From assembly GCA_018663505.1 (NCBI GenBank), contig JABJQG010000053.1:144239-208238 (forward strand): a DNA stretch of 64,000 nucleotides. The letters are read 5' to 3'. A model generated the notes under the pieces. The model had not been told where the DNA came from, searched no databases, and saw only the letters and a list, made by a program, of their open reading frames with translations. The stretch is from Pseudobdellovibrionaceae bacterium (GTDB lineage Bacteria; Bdellovibrionota; Bdellovibrionia; Bdellovibrionales; UBA1609). Of the stretch, positions 43,569-52,165 are shown in pieces. The first letter of the stretch is position 1, and every line of letters begins with the position of its first letter. Both the position numbers and the translations under genes were made by a program.

Positions 43569-44839
43569 TATGATGGCCTCCAGAAAAAGTATCTCAATTT
43601 AGAAAGTATCCTTACGTCATTTTGGTTTTCGTTGTTATTACCAACTTCACCAACTAACTGTAAATCAAAATTTTTCCACATCCATTTTCCTAAGCCCATT
43701 CGCATTAAGGAGACAAACCGTTCTGAGGAAGTAACCTTTTTATAATAAGAAACATCTAAAGTTCCAATAACATCAAATCCTCTCCACCAGTGAGATCGAA
43801 TGAATACTCTTGTACCATAAAGCTCTCCCCCATAACTCTGTAAATAATACAAAGAGCTATTTGATTTCAAGCGTGCGTCCTTATAATCAATTGCAACTTT
43901 AACCTTGTAACCTGTAGCCATTTGATTCTGCTCAATTTGATAACTATCATAGGCTGTTAACATAGAAAAATATGTTTTACTATTTACTATTCTTCCAAAC
44001 TTAAAGCCCAACTCTTTCAAATCACCAGTAGAAAAAATAGAATATATAGGACGACTAAATAAACCATCATTTTGTTTTAAATTGACATAACTTGTGGTTA
44101 ACCCCATATGTCCTTTAATTGTTGGGTAAATATCCCAATCAAAATTAAAATGTTGGACTCTATTATCATTTGTATTCAACTGTATTGAACTTTTTATTTC
44201 TGAAGAGTAAAAACCATAGAACTGCTTATTAAAATAAACCTGTGATAGGTTCAAATTTTCTTCTGTGTCTTTAAAAACAGTTTCAACTTTTGCCCCCACA
44301 GTCCATGGTAGATACGCATCACTCACATAAGATACCTTTGCTGCCACCCGTCGGGCACTTAGATCATCAAGATTCTCTAAAGACCTAGCCTCTCCAAATA
44401 TGGTTCCTAATTTCAATCGATGATTTAAAAAATCCACGGATCCACCAACCGAATCTGTAACCATAGTTACAATCCAATCTTGTGGATTAAACTGTCGTCC
44501 AGCATACAAGCTATAGCGCTTATTTTTAGGTCGATAATTCAACGATAGTAAATGAACATCCAACTGTCCTTCGTTACGCTGCTGTAACCAATTCATTCCA
44601 AAACTAGAATCTATAGTGAGCTCTCTATTTGCCGATCCGTAGTGGGAAGTTATATATTCATAAAGTGGAGTTTCCAAACTAAGATCTTTACCCATTCTAG
44701 CTGCAAAAAAAGTTTCCGATTCAAAAAAATGGGTTGCCTGGTTGCCGAATGCTGATTGTGTATTAATAATAAAATAATATAAGAAGCAAATAACTAAATA
44801 AGTTTTTAATAATTTTTTAGAGTTTTTATTTTTGTTCAT
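43568..44839 (-). CDS. Outer-membrane beta-barrel protein of the cytochrome cluster
   Basis: 423 residues; signal anchor about 13-32 (YLVICFLYYFIINTQSAFG), then a chain of amphipathic strands with turns rich in Asn, Asp and Gly, ending in LRYFFWRPS. It has no haem site. Its place between the 11-haem and 7-haem genes, with overlaps of 14 nt and 1 nt, marks it as the barrel partner of the cytochromes, in the manner of MtrB/OmbB-type proteins in porin-cytochrome conduits. It is far shorter than those (about 700 aa), so it may have fewer strands; direct homology is not claimed. Confidence 0.83.
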   Translation of the reverse strand: MNKNKNSKKLLKTYLVICFLYYFIINTQSAFGNQATHFFESETFFAARMGKDLSLETPLYEYITSHYGSANRELTIDSSFGMNWLQQRNEGQLDVHLLSLNYRPKNKRYSLYAGRQFNPQDWIVTMVTDSVGGSVDFLNHRLKLGTIFGEARSLENLDDLSARRVAAKVSYVSDAYLPWTVGAKVETVFKDTEENLNLSQVYFNKQFYGFYSSEIKSSIQLNTNDNRVQHFNFDWDIYPTIKGHMGLTTSYVNLKQNDGLFSRPIYSIFSTGDLKELGFKFGRIVNSKTYFSMLTAYDSYQIEQNQMATGYKVKVAIDYKDARLKSNSSLYYLQSYGGELYGTRVFIRSHWWRGFDVIGTLDVSYYKKVTSSERFVSLMRMGLGKWMWKNFDLQLVGEVGNNNENQNDVRILSKLRYFFWRPS

Positions 44840-45893
44840 TTTTAAACCTCACTTTTCGATTGTAAGTGAAGGTCTTATGACAAGCTGTTGTACAATTGCC
44901 ACCTGTGGCACTAGGTATAAACTTAAGCGGAAGGGTCAACTGTTTATAGGCAAAGCTCTCTCTTACAAGCTTATCTTGTTGAGTTCCATGAATATTATGA
45001 CAAGTGAAACAACCTCTTTTTTTATTACTTCCCAAAGTATGCAAATAGTGTAAATTTTGGGAGCCATTTCTGAAATTTGTTTTAATACTAAGTCTTTTGT
45101 AAAAACGATCTATTTTATGACACTGAAAACAAAGCTGACTTGATCCTAACAAATCCTTAGGATAAGTGTGTTTACTGAATTTAGACTCAACTAAGAATTT
45201 ATTTTCTGAACCATGAACCGAATGACAGCTATGACACTTTCCTTCCCTAACGGGTGTGTGTAAAAACTTAAATGATGAAGTTATTTTGTTGCTGGCTAAT
45301 AAATGTCTTCCATCTTTTAACACTTTAGATTTTGTATGGCATTTTAAACACAACTCTGCTGATGTGGGCTCCTTCATTAATGCATGATTCTTAGAACTAT
45401 GAGGGGCGTGGCAACTTAAGCACCCTTCCTTCATTTTTTGTACTTGATGCCCCTTTGAATCAGCAGGCATTACTTTATCATGGCAGCTAGTACATAGTTT
45501 TACTGAGGATTCGAATTTGAGTAATGATTTGTTTGAAGCTCCGTGCGGATTATGACAACTTACACAATTTTTTTTCGTGATCGCCTTATGTAGATGATTT
45601 TCTTTACTTAATTTCATTTTCATTTCGTCATGACAAGCAAAGCAATAACTATTAAAATCTTTTGTTTTAATTTTTTTAAGCTGAGGATGTTTTGCAAATT
45701 TGTTTTGCTTTGTTAGTAAAGGGTGGCACACAGCACAGCCATTTGCCTCAATAGGACCATGAGTAAATTTGTGCCCCAGTTGTTCAGTATGGCACTTCAA
45801 TGTACAATTTTGACCAATGTCCCCGTAGCTGTGAAAGCTTAATAAAGATACAAATAGTACAAATAGAGTGGCGTTAATAGCTCCCCCCTTCAC
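44826..45893 (-). CDS. Undecahaem c-type cytochrome with two CxxxCH sites
   Basis: 355 residues, signal peptide (about 1-25). Nine CxxCH motifs plus two CxxxCH motifs: CTLKCH near the N-terminus and CTTACH near the C-terminus. The pairs of motifs in NPHGASNK, APHSSKNH, SVHGSENK and NIHGTQQDK belong to the doubled-CxxCH pattern of DmsE/OmcA-class cytochromes. It is the first gene of the minus-strand operon. Start GTG 45893 has no strong Shine-Dalgarno sequence; a GGGGGGAG just inside the frame hints that translation may begin a few codons later at a non-standard codon. Confidence 0.9.
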   Translation of the reverse strand: MKGGAINATLFVLFVSLLSFHSYGDIGQNCTLKCHTEQLGHKFTHGPIEANGCAVCHPLLTKQNKFAKHPQLKKIKTKDFNSYCFACHDEMKMKLSKENHLHKAITKKNCVSCHNPHGASNKSLLKFESSVKLCTSCHDKVMPADSKGHQVQKMKEGCLSCHAPHSSKNHALMKEPTSAELCLKCHTKSKVLKDGRHLLASNKITSSFKFLHTPVREGKCHSCHSVHGSENKFLVESKFSKHTYPKDLLGSSQLCFQCHKIDRFYKRLSIKTNFRNGSQNLHYLHTLGSNKKRGCFTCHNIHGTQQDKLVRESFAYKQLTLPLKFIPSATGGNCTTACHKTFTYNRKVRFKNEQK

Positions 45894-46083
45894 CCCATTT
45901 AATTTAAGTCGGTTTTATTGAATTACAAAAAAAAGTCAAGTTTAATAAAAAATTGCACATTCTTTCTCAAAAAATGCCACTTTTAAATACTACTTTTATA
46001 TATTTTCTAATACCTCATAATGTTGCTGGTTGTTTGTTCACCTATTTTGTGATAGCAAGGCTAACTATAAACGGGAGATTGTA
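45894..46083. promoter_or_regulatory. Divergent regulatory region of the cytochrome cluster
   Basis: 190 bp of very AT-rich DNA between the two cytochrome operons. No exact FNR (TTGAT-N4-ATCAA) or CRP site could be seen; a partial pair TTGAA...GTCAA at about 45919-45940 has the wrong spacing. Both promoters must lie here. Confidence 0.45.
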
Positions 46084-46593
46084 GTGTCAAAAATCCATAT
46101 GGTAAATCTAATTTTGCTATTCATGGTGCCTTCTATGCCAAAAGGAAATATTATTGCAGAAGTTAAAACTATGCCTCGAATAAAAAAGATTAAAAATTTC
46201 CCCTGCTCTAAATGTCATAAGAACAAAAAACGCAATTTTCAGATCTCCCTTCCTTTAAATAGTCCTCACAATGAAATTGTTTTTAACCACATGCCAAGTA
46301 TTAATAGTTGTTACCAATGCCACAGCAAGAATAATATTAAAGGACTTATCTTAAGAGATGGAAGAAAGCTTTCATTGAGTAACTCCAATCAACTTTGTTG
46401 GCAGTGTCATGGTGAAATTAAAAATGACTGGAGAACAGGCCTGCACGGGAAAGAAACAGGTAGTTGGTTAACAACAAAATATAGATATTCTTGTATTGAA
46501 TGTCACGAGGCACATAGCCCGCGGCCTCACTCAATGAAAGCAGAACCTTCAATTCAACGCCCTAAATTCGGGATTACCAAACAGGAACATTGA
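46084..46593 (+). CDS. Tetrahaem c-type cytochrome (quinol-dehydrogenase complex partner)
   Basis: 169 residues from a GTG at 46084, chosen because GGGAGA lies 5 nt upstream and a hydrophobic signal follows; the upstream ATG at 46030 is not preceded by a ribosome site. Four CxxCH sites: CSKCH, CYQCH, CWQCH and CIECH. Paralogue of the minus-strand tetrahaem protein (shared DWRTGLHGKETGSW and RPKFGI blocks). Overlaps the ferredoxin gene by 4 nt (ATGA). Probably the periplasmic haem subunit accepting electrons from the ferredoxin/NrfD pair. Confidence 0.9.
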   Translation: MSKIHMVNLILLFMVPSMPKGNIIAEVKTMPRIKKIKNFPCSKCHKNKKRNFQISLPLNSPHNEIVFNHMPSINSCYQCHSKNNIKGLILRDGRKLSLSNSNQLCWQCHGEIKNDWRTGLHGKETGSWLTTKYRYSCIECHEAHSPRPHSMKAEPSIQRPKFGITKQEH

Positions 46594-47552
46594 TGAAAAA
46601 TATTGATAATGACAACAGCTCAATACCAAATGAACTTAAAAGAGCTCAACGAGTTGAGAAAAAAACAAAACAAGTTTTAGATACTAAAATAGAGAGACGT
46701 GGCTTTCTGAAAATGGCCGCAGCGGCCGCAGCAGCCACACTACCCGCCAAAGAAGCCCCAGCATTTTTTGATTTTTTTAAAAAGCATTATAAAGAAATGA
46801 CTCCGGCAGAAAAAAAAGTAGCCATTGCGAAATTAGAAAAAAAACTTGAAAAAAAACTGGGTCTAGATATTAATGTTACCAACCCCGACCCTATTGATAA
46901 TGCGCATTTTGTATACGGCCTTGACCTATCAAAATGTAATGGTTCAAGAAAATGTGTCACAGCTTGTGTGAAAGAAAACAATCAAGGTCGTGATCCTGCC
47001 ATTCAGTATATCAAAGTACTAGAAATGGATATAGGAACCATGAATCTTGAAAAAGGAGACCAATATTATAATGGCATTGTACCAAAAAAAGGGAAATTCT
47101 ATATGCCAATTCAGTGCCATCAATGCGATAACCCTCCATGTGTCAAATCATGTCCAGTTGAAGCAACATGGAAAGAAAAAGATGGCATTGTAGTTATTGA
47201 TTCTGAATGGTGTATTGGTTGCCGTTACTGCATGGCTGCTTGTCCCTATGAAGCCAGACGTTTTAATTATTCAGAACCAAAAATTCCAAAAAAAGAAGTG
47301 AATACCACTCAGGGGTATCTGTCTAATAGAGTAAAGCCAAAGGGTGTTGTGGAGAAATGTCATTTCTGTCTTCATCGTACAAGAGAAGGCAAACTCCCCG
47401 CTTGCCAGGAAGCTTGTCCAACAGGCGCTAGAAAATTTGGCAACCTTAATGACCCTAAAAGTGATGTGGCTATTATTTTTAAGAAAAAAAGAATTTTTGT
47501 ACTTAAAGAAGAGTTAAATACATCCCCTAGATTTTTTTACTATTTTGGATAG
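46590..47552 (+). CDS. Tat-exported four-cluster ferredoxin, NrfC/DmsB-like
   Basis: 320 residues. A Tat signal ERRGFLKMAAAAAAATL lies at 35-51, so the protein is exported folded. Four cysteine groups follow: CNGSRKCVTAC (116-126), CHQCDNPPCVKSCP, CIGCRYCMAACP and CHFC...CQEACP. The first group has Ser at position 119 where the second cysteine is expected, so cluster 1 is probably altered or lost. This class of protein passes electrons between an NrfD-type membrane subunit and periplasmic redox partners. It lies 12 nt upstream of the NrfD gene. Confidence 0.93.
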   Translation: MMKNIDNDNSSIPNELKRAQRVEKKTKQVLDTKIERRGFLKMAAAAAAATLPAKEAPAFFDFFKKHYKEMTPAEKKVAIAKLEKKLEKKLGLDINVTNPDPIDNAHFVYGLDLSKCNGSRKCVTACVKENNQGRDPAIQYIKVLEMDIGTMNLEKGDQYYNGIVPKKGKFYMPIQCHQCDNPPCVKSCPVEATWKEKDGIVVIDSEWCIGCRYCMAACPYEARRFNYSEPKIPKKEVNTTQGYLSNRVKPKGVVEKCHFCLHRTREGKLPACQEACPTGARKFGNLNDPKSDVAIIFKKKRIFVLKEELNTSPRFFYYFG

Positions 47553-47564
47553 CGGAGAAAATAA

Positions 47565-48782
47565 ATGATTAGCTATATAAATTATTGGATAAATATAATT
47601 AAGTTCGCTTTCATAGGTGGAAAAAAGTTTTATCTATGGACAGGCTTTCTGTCCGTACTAATAGGCCTTGGCTTCGCCGCCTATACTCAACAATTTCAAA
47701 ATGGACTTATTGTAACTAATCTGTCCGACCAGGTAAGCTGGGGTGCCTATATTGCGAATTTTACATTTTTAGTAGGCGTTGCAGCGGCGGCCGTACTCTT
47801 AGTCGTTCCCACTTATATCTACAAAAGAGATGATGTTAAAGAAGTTGTTTTAATTGGTGAGCTCTTAGCAATTTCAGCCATTGTAATGTGCCTGCTTTTT
47901 ATTATTGTTGATATGGGAAGGCCTGATCGCTTTATGCATATTATTCCTTTCATAGGGCGTCTTAATTTCCCCGCATCTATTTTAGCTTGGGATGTGGTTG
48001 TTCTCAACGGCTACCTCATCCTTAATCTTCACATTCCAGGTTACCTTCTCTATAAAATGTATAAAAATCAAAATCCAAGTAAAAAATACTACATGCCATT
48101 TGTGATTATTTCTATTTTCTGGGCAGTAAGCATTCATACTGTCACTGCATTTTTATACAGTGGACTGGGTGGACGCCCCTATTGGAATTCAGCTATTCTT
48201 GCTCCTAGATTTTTAATCAGTGCCTTTGCAAGTGGTCCAGCTCTAATGATTATTATATTTGCTCTAATTAACCATTTTACCAATTTAAAAGTCAAACAAT
48301 CTGTTTCCAATCTATTGTTAAGTATTTTGAAAGTGACTTTACCTATTAATATGTTCTTGCTTGGTAGTGAGCTCTTTAAAGAGTTTTATACCGACTCCAC
48401 CCATGCCCTTTCTGCTCACTATCTATTTTTTGGAATCAACGGGCACGCAATGTTAGCTCCGTTTATATGGTCTTCAATTTTATTTTCATTTATAGCCATG
48501 GCTATTATTTTTATCCCAAAACTTAGGAATAACAAAAAAATCCTCTATGTCGCCTGTGTATTAACATTCATAGGCATTTGGATTGAGAAAGGAATGGGGC
48601 TTATAATTCCAGGATTTATCCCTACTCCAATCGGAGACTTAGTAGAGTATACCCCTTCAATGATTGAATTTTTAGTTTCTGTTGGTATTTGGTCCATTGG
48701 AGGTCTGATTTTCACCTTAATGGTTAAAGTGGCAATTGCTATCCAAACCGGCGAATTAAGAGAAAAGAAAAAAACAGCATAA
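47565..48782 (+). CDS. NrfD/PsrC-family quinone-binding membrane subunit
   Basis: 405 residues with about ten transmembrane helices (for example 24-41, 61-83, 95-115, 170-192 and the rest of the chain). VSWGAYIANFTFLVGVAAAAV near residue 57 and DMGRPDRFMHIIPF near 122 are typical of the NrfD/PsrC family, which exchanges electrons with the quinone pool. Conserved histidines late in the chain (NGHAMLAPFIW) fit the family. It forms, with the ferredoxin and tetrahaem cytochrome, a complex iron-sulfur module lacking a molybdopterin catalytic subunit. No terminator with a T run is seen after it. Confidence 0.93.
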   Translation: MISYINYWINIIKFAFIGGKKFYLWTGFLSVLIGLGFAAYTQQFQNGLIVTNLSDQVSWGAYIANFTFLVGVAAAAVLLVVPTYIYKRDDVKEVVLIGELLAISAIVMCLLFIIVDMGRPDRFMHIIPFIGRLNFPASILAWDVVVLNGYLILNLHIPGYLLYKMYKNQNPSKKYYMPFVIISIFWAVSIHTVTAFLYSGLGGRPYWNSAILAPRFLISAFASGPALMIIIFALINHFTNLKVKQSVSNLLLSILKVTLPINMFLLGSELFKEFYTDSTHALSAHYLFFGINGHAMLAPFIWSSILFSFIAMAIIFIPKLRNNKKILYVACVLTFIGIWIEKGMGLIIPGFIPTPIGDLVEYTPSMIEFLVSVGIWSIGGLIFTLMVKVAIAIQTGELREKKKTA

Positions 48783-48903
48783 GGTTTTATTTTAAGAGAT
48801 TATTTAAAACGCAAAGCGCCCGTAGGGCAAATGCAGGAGCACGAGGTTTAAATACTTAGAGCCGGGATGACTCACTGTTCGTTTGAAATACATTGCTCCA
48901 AAA

Positions 48904-51132
48904 TTAAGTTCTCGTTATTCGAGTAACACCGATAATGCCTTTTAACTTCATAAGTGCATCTGTGACCTGAGATAAATGTTCTGTATCTCGAACTGTCACA
49001 TCAAAATTTCCAACTGCTTTTTTATCTTTCGTTGCTTTCATTTGCGCACTATGAATATTTACACCCATTGATGCAAAAACCTCAGTCATACTTCTTAATA
49101 AACCAGGGCTATCATAACTGACGACCCTAAGGACAATTTGGCGCCCCTCTTGTGCCTGCATGCCCTCAGACCATTCCACATCAATTCTACGATCTGGGTC
49201 AAACTCATAGGCTTTTACACAGTCAGACCTATGAACAGTCAACCCTCTACCTATGGTAATAAACCCCATTATTGGGTCTCCTGGAATGGGGTTACAACAT
49301 TTGGCAAAACGAACCAAAATATCACTCATCCCATCAACTTGAACTAAGGAGGAACTTTTTTTCTTTTTCTTAACAGCAGACTTAAAGGCTCTAGAAATAA
49401 AGTTCTCAGAAAAATCCTCTTCCACCTTTTCTTCTTGCTTAGGTAGAACAGCTTCAGCCACATGTATTGGCATTAATTTACCGTAACCAATTTTAATATA
49501 TAACTCATCTAAACCAGCACAACCTTGATCTTTAATATAGGATTCGAAAGCCTCACCTTTTAAGTATTTGGAGGCGTTTGCTCCATGCTTTCTAAATGTT
49601 TTTTCAACAATTTCCTTACCTAAACTCAATGCTCGAATTCGTTGTTCTTGTTTTACGTGAGCTCTTATTTTAGATTTTGCCCGGCCAGTTACACAGAAAT
49701 TTAACCAATCTTTTGATGGTGTTTGATTTTTAGAAGTTATCACTTCAACATTATCGCCATTTTGTAACTTATATTTTAAGGGCACTAATTTTCCATTCAC
49801 CCTTGCGGCCACCACTGAAGTTCCAACATCAGTATGAACTGAGAAAGCAAAGTCTATTGGCGTAGCTCCTTCTGGAAATTCTTTAACCTCACCTTTTGGG
49901 GTAAACACATAGATCTCTGATTCAAATAAATCAGTTTTAATGGTTTCTAAAAACTCATCCGAAGTATCCGCTTGCTTATGTAAGTTAATCAACTCACGTA
50001 ACCAATTGTACTTACCTAGGTCCATTTCCTCTGAGCCACTTTCACCACGTGAACGCTCCTTGTAATTCCAATGAGCAGCAATTCCTCTTTCTGCAATCAC
50101 ATGCATTTCATCTGTACGAATTTGAATTTCAATGCGCTCAGCTTGTGGCCCAATAACAGTTGTATGTAAACTTTGATAATTATTGGCCTTTGGCATGGCA
50201 ATAAAGTCTTTAAAGCGACCTGGAATAGGCTTCCACATGGCATGCACCACACCCAGTATTTCATAACACTCAGGTACAGAGTCCACACAAACCCTAAAGG
50301 CTAAAACGTCATAAACCTGTTCGTAGTCAATGCTTCGCATATTCATTTTTTTATAAATAGAATACAAATGCTTGGGGCGGCCAGAAATTTCAAATTTAGT
50401 TTTTGACCGAGATTTAATTTCTTTGCTTAATAGCCTTTGAACATCTTCAATATACTTTTCTCGTTCTTTTTTCTTTTTTGCTACCTTCTGTGCTAACTCA
50501 TAATACATATCTGGGTAAGCGTAACGAAAACTTAAGTCTTCTAGTTCCACTTTCAGAGAGTTAATGCCTAAACGACTAGCTAAGGGGGCATAGATATCCA
50601 AAGTTTCCACAGCAATTCGAGATTGTTTCTTAAATGGCATATGAGTCAATGTACGCATATTATGTAGTCGATCTGCAATCTTCACTAAAACTACGCGAAC
50701 ATCTTTACCCATGGCTACTATCATTTTACGGATATTTTCACCTTGCTTCTCATGAGTGTTCCGAAAACGCATTTGCGTGATCTTAGTAACTCCATCCACA
50801 AGGTTGGCCACCGATTCACCAAATCGTTCCGAAATGTCTTCCAGGGTTACATCAGTATCTTCCACAGTGTCATGCAACAGGCCTGTTGCCACCGTAGTAT
50901 AATCCAGTTTTAAGTCAGATAAAATAGCCGCCACACTCAGAGGGTGAGCGATATAAGGTTCCCCACTTCTTCTTATTTGACCTTCATGTGCTTTCTCAGA
51001 AAACTCATAAGCCTGCTTAATAATCTCAATTTCCTCAGGAGAATAATGACCAACAAGCCTCTCTAATAGTTCTTCGATAGACTCTGGTGATTTTTCATCA
51101 ATCACCTCTTCACTAGAACTAAATTCAGACAT
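48904..51132 (-). CDS. spoT: Bifunctional (p)ppGpp synthetase/hydrolase
   Basis: 742 aa RelA/SpoT protein controlling the stringent response. HD hydrolase domain about 35-190 (AHEGQIRRSGEPYIAHPL, HDTVEDTD, DRLHNMRTL), synthetase domain about 235-345 (LYSIYKKM, GRFKDFIAMPKANNYQSLHTT), TGS domain about 395-460 (IYVFTPKGEVKEFPEGATPIDFAF) and ACT domain about 665-742. The complete HD motif indicates hydrolase activity, so Rel/SpoT type. AGGGGTGAAAATGT precedes the ATG. Last gene of the mutL operon, 120 nt after rpoZ. Confidence 0.96.
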   Translation of the reverse strand: MSEFSSSEEVIDEKSPESIEELLERLVGHYSPEEIEIIKQAYEFSEKAHEGQIRRSGEPYIAHPLSVAAILSDLKLDYTTVATGLLHDTVEDTDVTLEDISERFGESVANLVDGVTKITQMRFRNTHEKQGENIRKMIVAMGKDVRVVLVKIADRLHNMRTLTHMPFKKQSRIAVETLDIYAPLASRLGINSLKVELEDLSFRYAYPDMYYELAQKVAKKKKEREKYIEDVQRLLSKEIKSRSKTKFEISGRPKHLYSIYKKMNMRSIDYEQVYDVLAFRVCVDSVPECYEILGVVHAMWKPIPGRFKDFIAMPKANNYQSLHTTVIGPQAERIEIQIRTDEMHVIAERGIAAHWNYKERSRGESGSEEMDLGKYNWLRELINLHKQADTSDEFLETIKTDLFESEIYVFTPKGEVKEFPEGATPIDFAFSVHTDVGTSVVAARVNGKLVPLKYKLQNGDNVEVITSKNQTPSKDWLNFCVTGRAKSKIRAHVKQEQRIRALSLGKEIVEKTFRKHGANASKYLKGEAFESYIKDQGCAGLDELYIKIGYGKLMPIHVAEAVLPKQEEKVEEDFSENFISRAFKSAVKKKKKSSSLVQVDGMSDILVRFAKCCNPIPGDPIMGFITIGRGLTVHRSDCVKAYEFDPDRRIDVEWSEGMQAQEGRQIVLRVVSYDSPGLLRSMTEVFASMGVNIHSAQMKATKDKKAVGNFDVTVRDTEHLSQVTDALMKLKGIIGVTRITRT

Positions 51133-51254
51133 ACATTTTCACCCCTATGATTCTACACATAAATCGGCAAAATCATTAGAATTTCAAGTGTTTTTTAAAA
51201 ATTTGTATTTTTTCTTATGGGAACTAGCCTAGCCTAATAAATAGCCTAAAAGTT

Positions 51255-51494
51255 CTACTTCATTAAAATGTCTTCGATTTGTTGAGCAGCAGACCCTTTG
51301 GACTCATCGATGTCATATCCAACATAGCCATCAGCGATTTCTCTTAAGGAGTTCACAACAAGCTTATTATCAGAGTCTTGCTCGATACATTGAGCTCCTT
51401 TAAGCAGCTGTTTTGTTCTTTTTGCTGCTAAAACAACCAAAGCAAATCTGTTTTCAACTCGACTTAAACAATCTTCAACCGTAATTCTTGCCAC
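51255..51494 (-). CDS. rpoZ: RNA polymerase omega subunit
   Basis: 79 residues from the GTG at 51494, which has AAGGAG 6 nt upstream and gives the normal family start [20 protein letters not shown]; a longer frame opens at 51545 but is not supported. [16 protein letters not shown] is the conserved core that wraps the beta' C-terminus. Its place between gmk and the ppGpp synthetase gene is the standard gmk-rpoZ-spoT order. Confidence 0.94.
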   Translation of the reverse strand: MARITVEDCLSRVENRFALVVLAAKRTKQLLKGAQCIEQDSDNKLVVNSLREIADGYVGYDIDESKGSAAQQIEDILMK

Positions 51495-51564
51495 AAAGCG
51501 CTCCTTTAAAACCCTTTTTCCAAGCCTATTTAGACTCAGGAACAATCAAACTCAAAAAGGCAGT

Positions 51565-52143
51565 CTATACAGCTTTTATATAAGCTACAACTATTTTTTT
51601 AAACTCCTTATAGGAGTCTTCAAAGTTATCATTCACCAATTGAGAGTGAAATAAATGAGATTGGGCTATTTCTTTTTTGGCATTCTCCATTCTTACATCC
51701 AGATCCTTCACCTTATCTTTGTCACGGCTGAGCACCCTTTGTCGCAGCGCGTCCACAGACGGTGGGTGAATAAAGATGGTAAAACAGTTTGAAAATTTTT
51801 CTCTAAAAGTCTCAGCACCCTGAACATCTATATCCATAATTACTGGATCACTTTTTTCCCAAGCATCGTAAATCTGATTAAATGGAGTTCCATATATATT
51901 TGTATGAACATTGGCCCATTCAACAAAAAAATCTTCAACAATCAGCTTTTCAAACTGGTCTTTGGTAACAAAATGATAAGCTACGCCCTCTATTTCACCA
52001 GGTCGAATTGCTCTAGTGGTATAAGTGACCACATCAGTAAGACCAGGAATCTCATCAATAATCTTGTCAACGAAACTCGACTTTCCCACACCACTGGGGC
52101 CTGCCACAATAATCATTTTTCCATTGTTCTTCTGATTGCCCAT
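51565..52143 (-). CDS. gmk: Guanylate kinase
   Basis: Phosphorylates GMP to GDP. 192 aa. P-loop VAGPSGVGKSSF (about 13-24), the GMP-binding YTTRAIRPGEIEGVAYHFV (about 42-60) and IMDIDVQGAE (about 99-108) are typical. It follows yicC by 22 nt and precedes rpoZ. Confidence 0.96.
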   Translation of the reverse strand: MGNQKNNGKMIIVAGPSGVGKSSFVDKIIDEIPGLTDVVTYTTRAIRPGEIEGVAYHFVTKDQFEKLIVEDFFVEWANVHTNIYGTPFNQIYDAWEKSDPVIMDIDVQGAETFREKFSNCFTIFIHPPSVDALRQRVLSRDKDKVKDLDVRMENAKKEIAQSHLFHSQLVNDNFEDSYKEFKKIVVAYIKAV

Positions 52144-52165
52144 TTCTTATCTCTTAGACCTGTTG

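Noticed and set aside
45894-46083. FNR or CRP operator in the cytochrome divergent region
   Set aside because: Partial half-sites only, with incorrect spacing; no convincing match.
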